Assembly (NCBI GenBank): GCA_964543195.1
Contig: CAZIXF010000008.1
Location: forward strand, 1 to 64,000
Reading direction: 5' to 3'
DNA length: 64,000 bases
DNA from: JAGTVG01 sp964543195
GTDB lineage: Bacteria > Bacteroidota > Bacteroidia > Cytophagales > Cyclobacteriaceae
In this document: positions 43,644 through 51,546 of the stretch, piece after piece
Numbering within the stretch: the stretch's first letter is position 1
Layout: every line of letters starts with the position of its first letter
The notes under the pieces: model-generated
The model's input: the letters and a program-made list of their open reading frames with translations, nothing else
Databases searched by the model: none
What the model was told of the DNA's origin: nothing
Program-made: the position numbers and the translations under genes

Positions 43644-46364
43644 TTATAACTGATTGATCAATACTATAATCGAAAGCGAAAGTGATACAAATGCTGATCC
43701 AATAGCCGCTACCTGCTGAGGATTTAGTGGTTGCTTTGGCGGTTGAGTCGGCACAAATATCTGTGCGCCCCTTTCCACTTTTGGATAGTTTTTGAAAAAC
43801 AGGAAACTTTTAGTTCTGTCCACCGAGCCATTGGCATACACGATGTAGGCTTTCTTTTTGGCTGCCTGGTCGGTGAAGCCGCCGGCTTCGGAAATGTAAT
43901 TCCTGAAGGATTTGTTGTCTTCAAAACGGGCGGTTACCGGGTATAATACCTCGCCCCGCATTCGTACGGTTTGCAGTTCCTTCGGGATGCTGATGATGTC
44001 GCCGTCCTCCAGGATCAGGTCGTCGGAGCTGCCGGGATTGGTTACAATGGCTGCCATTTTTATTCCGATCGCCTCACGGTCTCTTCTCCTGGTCTGCTGG
44101 ACCTGTATACCTTCAATGCCCACTTCCTGTTCCACCTGTTCCATCTGTGCGATCCGGGCCTGCTGGGCTTCCTTGAGTTCCTCCTCCACGTAAAGCCTTC
44201 GCTGGCGGGCGATCTCGGCGAGACGCTGGTTGCGGAGCTGTTCGGCTTCGGTGGGGTTCAGTTTTTCCTTGCCGTAGTATGCGGATTCGTATTGCCGGTA
44301 CAATGCGATAAGATCCTGGTAGCGCTGTTCGAGCTCGGTGGGTGGGATAAATGTTTCGGTACGGCGGATCAGGGTGGCGCCTTCGGGATAGGCCTCCACA
44401 GTGAGGCCGCCGGCACGCCGGATCAGGTTGGAAATACGCTCGTTCTTTTTGGTGAGGGTGTATGTGCCGGGATAAAACACCTGGCCTTCGAGGATCACGG
44501 TTTCCTGTGGCTGGTAACCGGGAGCACGCCTCACGTACACTTTATCGAACGGTTCGAGGTAAAAATGCTGACCGGTTTCTTCCACCTTGAGATCCTTATT
44601 GATCCTGAACTGGAATATCTCCGCGATTTCATTGGAACTATGATCGGCCCTGTCGCCCTTGATCCGCCGGGCTACCTCCACACGCAAAGCCGATGCGGAT
44701 TCACGCAAACCGCCGGCCAATGCGACAAGATCCTCGATGGTCATGTTCTCCATAAAGGGGTATACGCCGAAAATCCGTATGTCACCCTCAATTTCCACAT
44801 AAGGTTCTTCTTTGAGATCATATATCGATGGAATGATCACAAAATCTTCCCGTTGTAATACAATATCTTTCGATTTATCCTTCATCACTTCCCGCAGATT
44901 GATGGACACGATTTTCGTGGTGAAATCATCCTGCATCCGGTGTATGCTGGAACGCCCGAGATAGGCATCGCCACGCAGGCCATCAGCCTTTTCGACCAGG
45001 CTGAGTAAGGTCATGCCCTCTTCCAATTCATATTCGCCTTCACGGAAAACGGCCCCGCTGATCTGGACCCGGTTGGAAAAACGGTTCAAAATGGATTCCA
45101 CGGTTACAAAATCACCTGTCCCGGGATGGGCTTTTGCCATGTTTCTGCCGGGTATATCGACGATCTTTCTTTCTTTCCCTGTGTTCCGCCTTACCTTGAT
45201 CCGGTCGGTATAAGCATTTTCGGTAAATCCACCGGCATAATTGATCAGATCCGCGAATGATTCTTCCGCTTTGATCTCGAATATACCCGGTCTTTTAACC
45301 TCGCCCTCTACTTCGATACGGGATATGTAAGGATTGATCTTGATGATGTCCTGATCGGCCAGGAAAATATTGTCCTCGCTTTTGCCGTTCATCAGGAAAT
45401 CATACACGTCCAGCTCCGTTATTTTTTCCTTTGCGCGGATCACCTCGATCTTCCGCATGGAGCCTCTAACTGTTGGTCCTCCTGATAAATACAGGGCATT
45501 AAATACCGATGACAGGGAATTCAGCGTATACGTGCCCGGTCTCCTGGCCTCTCCCAGTACGGAAACCTTGATGCTTCGAACATTGCCCAGGCTGATATCC
45601 ACAAAGGTATTGGGCCTGCCGTTAGCCGGATTCAGGCCGGCGTATATCTTGTATAACTGGCCTTCGATCCGCCTTGAAGCCCGTTCTATTGTCATTCCGC
45701 TAATGTATACCGGTCCAAGGCTGGGAATACGGATATTTCCTTTCGTAGTTACCGGAAGCTGGTAAGTATTCTCTGATGCTCCCCAGATATCGATAACGAT
45801 CTCATCGCCCGGCCCGACAATGTAATTCTCCGGCGTGGGTATATTCAGACTGGGTTGAAAGGTCAGGTTTGTGGTGTTGAACAGGTCAAAACCGAATATC
45901 TTTTCCTGAAGTTCCGTGATCTCTGCTGCTTCTTCATCCACTGCTATCGTTGAAAATAATTCAGCAAATTCTTCCTGGCCAATCTCCTCTTCCCTTACCT
46001 GTTCGTAAGCCGACACATCCACACCTCTTTTGATCTGAGCGATCCGGGCACGCAATTTGTTTACTTCCGAAGCCGGCATACCTCTTTCCTGAAGGGCTGT
46101 ATAGAGATCATTTTCAGTCAGGCCCATTTCCTGTGAACGTGTATAAAGACGGCGAACCTGTGCGTCGGAAAGCTGGTCTACCTGTACCCGGCTCAGATCG
46201 GTCTGAGTAAGCGATAACTGTCCCTCGGTGGCTGTTCTCTGCTGTTGCTGAGGCTGACCCTGTCCCTGCTGATTAGGTATATTCTGGTTGGGTACCTGAC
46301 CGAATGCAATCCATACATTCAGAAAAACAAGACAGGCTGTTAAAAATAATCTTGACCGGAGCAT
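43644..46364 (-). CDS. Polysaccharide export outer-membrane protein, long Wza/SLBB type
   Basis: Wza-family protein that forms the outer-membrane and periplasmic conduit for exported polysaccharide. I chose ATG at 46364 because MLRSRLFLTACLVFLNVWIAFGQ is a good signal peptide; the open frame continues to a TTG at 46403. The 906-residue size is more than twice that of E. coli Wza. A Gln-rich stretch (about 35-50) precedes the PES domain (ENYIVGPGDEIVIDIWG, about 195-210), followed by several SLBB repeats (for example SIKVSVLGEARRPGTY, RIEVEGEVKRPGIF, YVEIEGDIRIFGVYPF, TVILEGQVFYPGTYTL). The last 20 residues are hydrophobic. The composition is GC-richer than the glycosyltransferase genes. Confidence 0.95.
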   Translation of the reverse strand: MLRSRLFLTACLVFLNVWIAFGQVPNQNIPNQQGQGQPQQQQRTATEGQLSLTQTDLSRVQVDQLSDAQVRRLYTRSQEMGLTENDLYTALQERGMPASEVNKLRARIAQIKRGVDVSAYEQVREEEIGQEEFAELFSTIAVDEEAAEITELQEKIFGFDLFNTTNLTFQPSLNIPTPENYIVGPGDEIVIDIWGASENTYQLPVTTKGNIRIPSLGPVYISGMTIERASRRIEGQLYKIYAGLNPANGRPNTFVDISLGNVRSIKVSVLGEARRPGTYTLNSLSSVFNALYLSGGPTVRGSMRKIEVIRAKEKITELDVYDFLMNGKSEDNIFLADQDIIKINPYISRIEVEGEVKRPGIFEIKAEESFADLINYAGGFTENAYTDRIKVRRNTGKERKIVDIPGRNMAKAHPGTGDFVTVESILNRFSNRVQISGAVFREGEYELEEGMTLLSLVEKADGLRGDAYLGRSSIHRMQDDFTTKIVSINLREVMKDKSKDIVLQREDFVIIPSIYDLKEEPYVEIEGDIRIFGVYPFMENMTIEDLVALAGGLRESASALRVEVARRIKGDRADHSSNEIAEIFQFRINKDLKVEETGQHFYLEPFDKVYVRRAPGYQPQETVILEGQVFYPGTYTLTKKNERISNLIRRAGGLTVEAYPEGATLIRRTETFIPPTELEQRYQDLIALYRQYESAYYGKEKLNPTEAEQLRNQRLAEIARQRRLYVEEELKEAQQARIAQMEQVEQEVGIEGIQVQQTRRRDREAIGIKMAAIVTNPGSSDDLILEDGDIISIPKELQTVRMRGEVLYPVTARFEDNKSFRNYISEAGGFTDQAAKKKAYIVYANGSVDRTKSFLFFKNYPKVERGAQIFVPTQPPKQPLNPQQVAAIGSAFVSLSLSIIVLINQL

Positions 46365-46734
46365 TAATTCAATTATGTTGATAATCCGCACAAAACTAAG
46401 CAATTAAGGTAAAAAGCTATATAAATTGTGAATTATTTATCATGTTCGCAATTCGAATGGTTTACACCCGGCCGGACAGAGCTTCGCCACGTGAGTCCCA
46501 TAACCGGAACATTATGACCAAATAACACAAAAATGAGTAAAATTTCTACTCAAAATAAGTGAGATTTTTTTACATGTACAATAATTCAATAATCTAAATG
46601 GTTTTATGAGGAGAATATTGTGTGTGGAAAGCAAAAAATTCTGTTACGATGAATAAGATCCTTCCTGTTGTCAGGATGAAAGCTTATGTCCGCGGAATAA
46701 TTCACTAAAGGTGGTCTTTACAGAATAATTTATA
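46365..46734. other. Intergenic region upstream of wza
   Basis: 370 bp between wza and the DUF5615 gene, both on the minus strand. It should contain the wza-wzz promoter, but I found no exact TAnnTTTG on the minus strand. A small inverted repeat GAGTA...TACTC lies near 46534-46550. Nothing else stands out. Confidence 0.4.
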
Positions 46735-47076
46735 TTATTCGATTCCTTCAATCTGGTCAATATAGACATTGGTTAATCTATGAGTTTCAGAAATATCTTC
46801 AACTTCGTTCCAATTATTTGAAATAAATTTTTGCATTTCATTTAACCTGAGATTACCAATCCTTAAATGGATGACTTTTGTTTTTGTCTGTTTGTATAAA
46901 ACTTTTTCTGAAAAATCAGCATCTTTTAAAATAATCGTTAAGTTGTCATTTACTGCGTATTCCCAAATTGCCTCATCGGTCATTTGTTCATCCAAATCAA
47001 ATACATGAAGAAACTCACTACTTTTCCAAATATCAAATAAATAGGGAAGATTGGCATCAATAAGGTATTTTGCCAT
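46735..47076 (-). CDS. DUF5615 PIN-like toxin
   Basis: A 113-residue protein of the DUF5615/PIN-like family. It has the acidic positions of a PIN nuclease: LIDANLP at 5-11 with Asp7, DEAIWEYAVNDNLTIILKDADF (about 34-55) with the DxDF pair, and KVIHLRIGNL. Members pair with DUF433 proteins as presumed toxin-antitoxin systems. The start codon overlaps the DUF433 stop by one base. Toxic nuclease activity is inferred from the family only. It may serve to stabilise this locus. Confidence 0.8.
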   Translation of the reverse strand: MAKYLIDANLPYLFDIWKSSEFLHVFDLDEQMTDEAIWEYAVNDNLTIILKDADFSEKVLYKQTKTKVIHLRIGNLRLNEMQKFISNNWNEVEDISETHRLTNVYIDQIEGIE

Positions 47077-47309
47077 CAGGCGACCGGTTTGATCTTATAA
47101 TTTTTATTCATCAGGTCCGCTGCGAACTGTAAACAGGCAAAAATATCATCTTTTTCCAGGCCGGGATATTGTTTATGTATTTCTTCAATGGTATCTCCTG
47201 CACTTAAAAATTCAAGAATAGTATTAACTGCTATTCTTTTTCTTCTGATGGCAGGTTTTCCGTTACAGATTTTTTCATCAATAGTAATTCTGTTCCGAAG
47301 ATCTTTCAT
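47076..47309 (-). CDS. DUF433 antitoxin-like protein
   Basis: A 77-residue DNA-binding-type protein. Family marks are ITIDEKICNGKPAIRRKRIAVNTILEFLSAG (8-38) and EEIHKQYPGLEKDDIFACLQFAADL (42-66), a winged/helix-turn-helix pattern. It precedes the DUF5615 gene with a one-base overlap, the standard order of this antitoxin-toxin pair. It probably represses its own promoter, in the 207 bp upstream. No other toxin-antitoxin genes were seen nearby. Confidence 0.85.
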   Translation of the reverse strand: MKDLRNRITIDEKICNGKPAIRRKRIAVNTILEFLSAGDTIEEIHKQYPGLEKDDIFACLQFAADLMNKNYKIKPVA

Positions 47310-47477
47310 GGCTCCCCATTTTTTACAAAGATAGTAATTCTATTATTCTAACAATAGATGATATCTTTCGCAGGATGCTTTCAGTATTTCGTATTAACAG
47401 ATGGTAGAAAGAAGGAAAACTTTTTGAATGAGTAATATTTTCTTTGCCTAGAAGAAAGCCGGTAGAAAACCTGCAAG

Positions 47478-47490
47478 ATCCCTTCGGGAT
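47478..47490. repeat. Short palindrome ATCCCTTCGGGAT
   Basis: A perfect 5-bp stem with a TTC loop, in AAGATCCCTTCGGGATGACC, downstream of fcl. On the minus strand it lies 27 bp after the fcl stop, so it could help end transcription, though no T-run follows closely. Similar CCC...GGG palindromes lie near 54188. Confidence 0.35.
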
Positions 47491-47516
47491 GACCTATTGT
47501 TTAAGAGACAATAATA

Positions 47517-48452
47517 TCAATCTGACAATACTTCCCTTTTGAAATTTTCATAGACCCTGCGGATGCCTTCCCCAAGGGAGATTTGGGCTTTGAAGCCCAA
47601 CTCGTTCAAACGGGAAACGTCCATCAGCTTGCGTGGGGTGCCGTCGGGCTTGGAAGTATCGAATTTCAGTTCGCCTTTGTAGCCGGTTATGTCCTTGATC
47701 AGCTGGGCCAGGTCTTTTATGGAGATATCTTCTCCCACCCCGATATTGATGAAGCCGGGTTCGTCATAATTTTCCATCAGGAAAAGGCAGGCTGCCGCCA
47801 GGTCATCGACGTGCATGAATTCCCTTTTCGGTGAGCCGGTACCCCAGATCTCAACGAAGGGCTGATCGTTGACTATTGCCTCGTGGAATTTCCGGATCAG
47901 GGCAGGCAGCACATGGGAGTTCTTCAGGTCGTAATTATCGTTCGGACCGTACAGGTTGGTGGGCATCACGGAAATGAAATCACAGCCGTATTGCGCACGG
48001 TAGGCATCGCACATCTTGATGCCGGCGATCTTGGCAATGGCATAGGGCTCGTTGGTCGGTTCCAGCTCTCCGGTCAGCAGGTATTCTTCCTTCAGCGGCT
48101 GAGGCGCATGCTTGGGATAGATGCAGGAAGAACCCAGAAAAAGCAGCTTTTTCACCCCGTTCACATAACTCTGGTGGATCACATTGTTCTGGATCATCAG
48201 GTTGTCGTACAGGAATTCGGCACGGTAGGTGTTGTTGGCCTGGATGCCGCCCACCTTGGCTGCCGCCAGGAAAACATAATCGGGTTTTTCTTCCCGGAAG
48301 AACTGTCCCACCTGCTGCTGATTGCGCAGATCCAGTTCATCCAGTGTCCGGGTAACGAAATTGGTATGCCCTTCTTTTTGCAGTTTCCGGTGAATGGCGG
48401 AACCCACCATGCCGCGATGGCCGGCGATGTAGATTTTGGAATTTTTATTCAT
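47517..48452 (-). CDS. fcl: GDP-L-fucose synthase
   Basis: GDP-4-keto-6-deoxy-D-mannose epimerase/reductase that makes GDP-L-fucose with NADPH. The 311-residue short-chain dehydrogenase has the Rossmann opening YIAGHRGMVGSAIHRKL (8-24), the RTLDELDL segment, AAAKVGGIQANNTY (63-76), GSSCIYP (about 106-112) and the catalytic YAIAKIAG (about 136-143). The LMDVSRLNELGF end is typical. It follows gmd with the S23-type gene between them. GC content is higher than in the glycosyltransferase genes, so it may belong to the stable part of the genome. Confidence 0.97.
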   Translation of the reverse strand: MNKNSKIYIAGHRGMVGSAIHRKLQKEGHTNFVTRTLDELDLRNQQQVGQFFREEKPDYVFLAAAKVGGIQANNTYRAEFLYDNLMIQNNVIHQSYVNGVKKLLFLGSSCIYPKHAPQPLKEEYLLTGELEPTNEPYAIAKIAGIKMCDAYRAQYGCDFISVMPTNLYGPNDNYDLKNSHVLPALIRKFHEAIVNDQPFVEIWGTGSPKREFMHVDDLAAACLFLMENYDEPGFINIGVGEDISIKDLAQLIKDITGYKGELKFDTSKPDGTPRKLMDVSRLNELGFKAQISLGEGIRRVYENFKREVLSD

Positions 48453-48925
48453 TTTCTGGGTTTAGGGTTTAAGGTGTAAGGTTTAGGGTCGGGATCTTCC
48501 ACTGTTTTATCTGAAACAACACCTGTCTTATTATGATATCTTTCCTCAGGTTCCTGAATATAATTTGATAAGGATTGAATTAAATTTGATAATTGCTTAC
48601 CAATATGTTCTGTTTTTTTAAAAATATCATCAAAGATCGCCTTATCTATGTACTTGAGATCAAATGACAGTTCAATCAGATATTTTAACTCTTCCAGTGA
48701 TCCCTGGGATATATATAAAAATCTAATATAATCAGTTGTAGTTCTTCTGCCTTTCCCTTCTGCTATATTTGCAGGTATAGAGATGGCTGCTCTTCTAATC
48801 TGACTTATTAACCCAAATCTTTCTTCGGATGGAAAATCTTTGGTTCTTTTATAAATTTCAAGAACAAGTTCATGAGATGTCTCCCAAACCTCCAAATCCC
48901 GATAACTGGTTATTTTCTTTTTCAT
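48449..48925 (-). CDS. Four-helix-bundle protein, S23/IVS family
   Basis: A 158-residue S23-type protein (ATG at 48925; an ATG at 48955 would add ten residues). SYRDLEVWETSHELVLEIYKRT, EERFGLISQIRRAAISIPANIAEGKG and YIRFLYISQGSLEELKYLIELS are diagnostic. Relatives occur as inserts in 23S rRNA genes and as scattered genes in Bacteroidota. Its stop overlaps the fcl start by 4 bp. The last residues (DPDPKPYTLNPKPRK) are encoded by a telomere-like repeat tract, so the C-terminus is an extension read from the repeat. An inverted copy of the same tract lies upstream of the gene. Function is unknown; it may ride on a repeat-bounded mobile unit. Confidence 0.9.
   Translation of the reverse strand: MKKKITSYRDLEVWETSHELVLEIYKRTKDFPSEERFGLISQIRRAAISIPANIAEGKGRRTTTDYIRFLYISQGSLEELKYLIELSFDLKYIDKAIFDDIFKKTEHIGKQLSNLIQSLSNYIQEPEERYHNKTGVVSDKTVEDPDPKPYTLNPKPRK
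48458..48489. repeat. Telomere-like tract, left arm (TTTAGGG orientation)
   Basis: The tract begins GGGTTTAGGGTTTAAGG and ends with GGTGTAAGGTTTAGGGT at 48473-48489. That last 17-mer is the exact reverse complement of 48973-48989, so this tract and the one at 48968-49020 form an inverted pair around the S23-type gene. It encodes the C-terminus of that protein. Confidence 0.9.
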
Positions 48926-48967
48926 TATTTGCTTATTTATACTACTTCCTTTCATCCTTTAAATAAA

Positions 48968-49020
48968 CCCACACCCTAAACCTTACACCCTAAACCTTAA
49001 ACCCTAAACCCTAAACCCTA
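48968..49020. repeat. Telomere-like tract, right arm (CCCTAAA orientation)
   Basis: About seven CCCTAAA-type units with CCTTACA variants. ACCCTAAACCTTACACC at 48973-48989 is the inverted partner of the left tract and recurs at 50473-50489. The tract ends at the gmd stop codon: the TAG is taken from its last CCCTA. Confidence 0.9.
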
Positions 49021-50130
49021 CTCATGATAATTAAACACTTTATGTCCCCCTCTCAACAAGTATTGATCGCGTTTGAAGAGGTCGTAATCGGCATGGATCA
49101 TGTCCTTGATGAGGGCTTTGAGGTCGTATTTGGGTTTCCAGCCCAGTTTTTTATGGGCTTTGGAGGCGTCGCCGATCAAAATGTCCACTTCGGAGGGTCT
49201 GAAATAGGTCGGGTCGATCTTCAGGACCACTTTCCCGACCGGCAGGTTGAATTCCTTGTTGGAACAGGATTTGACCACCCCCACTTCTTCGATGCCCTCA
49301 CCGGCAAATTCGATCTCCACGCCCATTTCCCGGAAAGTCATCTGCACAAAATCGCGGACTTTGGTGGTCTGGCCGGTGGCGATCACGTAATCTTCCGGTT
49401 CGTCCTGCTGCAGCATCAGGTACATGGCCTCCACGTAATCCTTTGCATGCCCCCAGTCACGCTTGGCATCCAGGTTGCCCAGGTAAACGGTATCCTGCAA
49501 GCCCATGCATATCCGGGCTACGGCCCTGGTGATCTTCCGGGATACGAAAGTCTCCCCGCGAATGGGTGATTCATGATTGAAAAGGATCCCGTTCACGGCA
49601 AACATTCCATATGCTTCTCTGTAATTCACGGTGATCCAGTAGGCATATAGCTTGGCCACACCGTAGGGTGATCTCGGATGAAAAGGCGTGTTCTCGGTCT
49701 GGGGGATCTCCTGCACCTTGCCGTACAATTCGGAAGTGGACGCCTGGTAGATCTTTGTCTTTTTGGTCAGTCCCAACAAGCGGATGGCTTCGAGAAGCCG
49801 GAGCGAACCGAGTCCGTCCACATTGGCGGTGTATTCCGGGGTATCGAAACTCACCCGCACGTGCGACATGGCACCGAGGTTATAGATCTCGTCGGGCCGG
49901 ATCTCCTGAATCAGGCGGATCACGTTGGCGGAATCGGAAAGGTCACCGTAATGAAGCTTGAATATCAGGTCGGATTCGTGGGGATCCTGGTAGAGATGGT
50001 CGATCCGGTCGGTGTTGAACAGGGAGGCCCGGCGTTTGATGCCATGCACCTCGTAACCTTTATCGAGTAACAACTCGGAGAGGTAGGCGCCGTCCTGGCC
50101 GGTGATGCCGGTGATCAATGCTTTTTTCAT
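49018..50130 (-). CDS. gmd: GDP-mannose 4,6-dehydratase
   Basis: Converts GDP-D-mannose to GDP-4-keto-6-deoxy-D-mannose, the first step to GDP-L-fucose. The 370-residue protein has the NADP site GITGQDGAYLSELLLDKGYEVHG (8-30), KRRASLFNTDRIDHLY, ASTSELYGKVQEIPQTE (about 130-146), the catalytic YGVAKLYAYW (about 155-164) and FNHESPIRGETFVSRKI. The stop TAG is supplied by the telomere-like repeat beyond it. The upstream gap (50131-50503) has repeats of two families. No GDP-mannose pyrophosphorylase is present in the window. Confidence 0.97.
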   Translation of the reverse strand: MKKALITGITGQDGAYLSELLLDKGYEVHGIKRRASLFNTDRIDHLYQDPHESDLIFKLHYGDLSDSANVIRLIQEIRPDEIYNLGAMSHVRVSFDTPEYTANVDGLGSLRLLEAIRLLGLTKKTKIYQASTSELYGKVQEIPQTENTPFHPRSPYGVAKLYAYWITVNYREAYGMFAVNGILFNHESPIRGETFVSRKITRAVARICMGLQDTVYLGNLDAKRDWGHAKDYVEAMYLMLQQDEPEDYVIATGQTTKVRDFVQMTFREMGVEIEFAGEGIEEVGVVKSCSNKEFNLPVGKVVLKIDPTYFRPSEVDILIGDASKAHKKLGWKPKYDLKALIKDMIHADYDLFKRDQYLLRGGHKVFNYHE

Positions 50131-50227
50131 TTTGTAACCGCGTTAGGGTATTTCGTTATTTAATGGATTAAATGCAAACTTACGAATTCTGGGAAATTAA
50201 ATTAAAGGCACGGAGGGAATATCTGTA

Positions 50228-50359
50228 GCCACGGAGGCGCTAAGGCACTGAGTATTGTGGGCCACAGAGGCACGGAGGCTCGGAGTATTGTGGGCCAGGA
50301 AGGCACCAAGGCACTGAGTATTGTGGGCCAGGAAGGCATCGGGGCATAGAGGATTCTTA
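50228..50359. repeat. Four tandem 33-bp repeats
   Basis: Units begin at 50228, 50261, 50294 and 50327, each GCCA(C/G)(G/A)(G/A)AGGC followed by CACTGAGTATTGTGG or a variant. The same family, less regular, occurs at 54108-54170 and as a remnant near 8552. The unit is not the 47-48 bp ATTCGTG family. It lies upstream of gmd. Confidence 0.85.
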
Positions 50360-50380
50360 GGAAAGAGAGGGTTTCAAACA

Positions 50381-50443
50381 TCCTTCCACGCTTATCAGTG
50401 TGACAGGCGATATAATCCCGCCATTGTCGGATCACTCAGGATG
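50381..50443. repeat. CTTCCACGCTT...GTGTGACAGGCGAT element, short copy
   Basis: CCTTCCACGCTTATCAGTG with TGACAGGCGATATAATCC, then GTCGGATCACTC. A second, longer copy at 54240-54317 shares CTTTCCACGCTT, GTGACAAGCGATAC and GTCGGATCACTC and adds a 13-bp palindrome that this copy lacks. Confidence 0.7.
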
Positions 50444-50457
50444 TGGTTTTTTTCAGC

Positions 50458-50513
50458 TAAACCCAACCCTAAACCCTAAACCTTACACCCTACACCCTAC
50501 ACCCTACACCCCG
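50458..50513. repeat. Telomere-like tract, third copy
   Basis: CCCTAAA units changing to CCCTACA units. It includes ACCCTAAACCTTACACC at 50473-50489, identical to 48973-48989. The last CCCTA gives the TAG stop of the epimerase gene. No S23-type gene is attached to this copy. Confidence 0.9.
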
Positions 50514-51517
50514 TAATACTCCCGGTACCATTCCACAAATTTCCCGATGCCGTAATCGATGGAAGTGCCCGGGCTGAAGCCCACATCTTTCATCAGGTCG
50601 TCCACATCGGCATAGGTGGCGGGGACATCGCCCTGCTGGATGTCCATGAAGTTTTTTTCAGCCATTTTACCCAGGTGCTTTTCAATGGTCTCTATGAAGG
50701 TCATCAACTCCACGGGCCGGTTGTTGCCAATATTATATATGCGGTAGGGGGCAAAACTGGAGGAAGGATCGGGCCGGTCGCCGGACCAGGAGGGATCGGG
50801 ACCGGGAATATGGGGGATCAGCCGGACGATCCCTTCCACGATATCGTCCACATAGGTAAAATCGCGTTTCATTTTGCCGTGGTTATATACATCGATGGGC
50901 TTCCCTTCAAGGATGGCCCGGGTAAACAGGAACAGCGCCATGTCGGGCCGGCCCCAGGGGCCGTACACCGTAAAAAACCGCAGGCCCGTGACGGGTATTT
51001 TATACAGGCTTGCATAGGTATGGGCCATCAGTTCGTTGGATTTTTTTGATGCGGCATACAGGGAGATCGGGTGGTCCACATTGTGATGGATGGAAAAAGG
51101 CATCCTGGTGTTGGCCCCGTAGACGGAACTGGACGAAGCGAAGATCAGGTGTTTAACGGGATTGAACCGGCAGGCTTCGAGGATATTGAGAAAACCGGTG
51201 ATGTTGCTGTCGATGTAGGCATAAGGGTTTTTGAGGGAATAACGCACCCCGGCCTGGGCGGCGAGGTTCACCACATGATCGAATTTTTCACTTTGAAAGA
51301 GCCGGTCGATATTCTTTTTATCCGCCAGGTCGATCTTTTCATAAGAAAATTCCGGGATGTTTTCAAGGATGGCCAACCGTGATCTTTTGAGGGTTACATC
51401 GTAATAATCATTGAGGTTATCCAGGCCCGTTACCCGGTATCCTTCTTTCAGCAATCGTTTGGACAAATGAAACCCGATGAATCCGGCTGCCCCGGTGACC
51501 AGTACTTTCTGACTCAT
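50504..51517 (-). CDS. UDP-glucuronate 4-epimerase
   Basis: An extended short-chain dehydrogenase of 337 residues, closest in layout to CapI/LpsL-type enzymes that turn UDP-glucuronate into UDP-galacturonate. It has the NAD site VTGAAGFIGFHLSKRLL (6-22), LDNLNDYYDVTLKRSRL (about 31-47), NLAAQAGVRYSLKNPYAY (about 87-104), SSSSVYG and catalytic YAASKKSNELMAHTY (about 153-167). DYYD and RYS-NP segments are characteristic of this subfamily. The stop lies in the adjoining repeat. It would provide galacturonate for the polymer, in line with the GH105-like enzyme. Confidence 0.9.
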   Translation of the reverse strand: MSQKVLVTGAAGFIGFHLSKRLLKEGYRVTGLDNLNDYYDVTLKRSRLAILENIPEFSYEKIDLADKKNIDRLFQSEKFDHVVNLAAQAGVRYSLKNPYAYIDSNITGFLNILEACRFNPVKHLIFASSSSVYGANTRMPFSIHHNVDHPISLYAASKKSNELMAHTYASLYKIPVTGLRFFTVYGPWGRPDMALFLFTRAILEGKPIDVYNHGKMKRDFTYVDDIVEGIVRLIPHIPGPDPSWSGDRPDPSSSFAPYRIYNIGNNRPVELMTFIETIEKHLGKMAEKNFMDIQQGDVPATYADVDDLMKDVGFSPGTSIDYGIGKFVEWYREYYGV

Positions 51518-51546
51518 GAAGAATTATTTTTTACCTGGTGCCAAAA

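Noticed and set aside
43971..44858. A 295-codon plus-strand frame inside wza
   Set aside because: It is antisense to a well-supported gene and has no recognisable protein features.
48449..48955. Accessory protein of a diversity-generating retroelement
   Set aside because: Avd proteins share the S23 fold, but no reverse transcriptase or template/variable repeat pair was seen nearby.
48968..49020. A real telomere or plant DNA contamination
   Set aside because: The tract is short, impure, occurs three times in both directions, and is flanked by ordinary bacterial genes.
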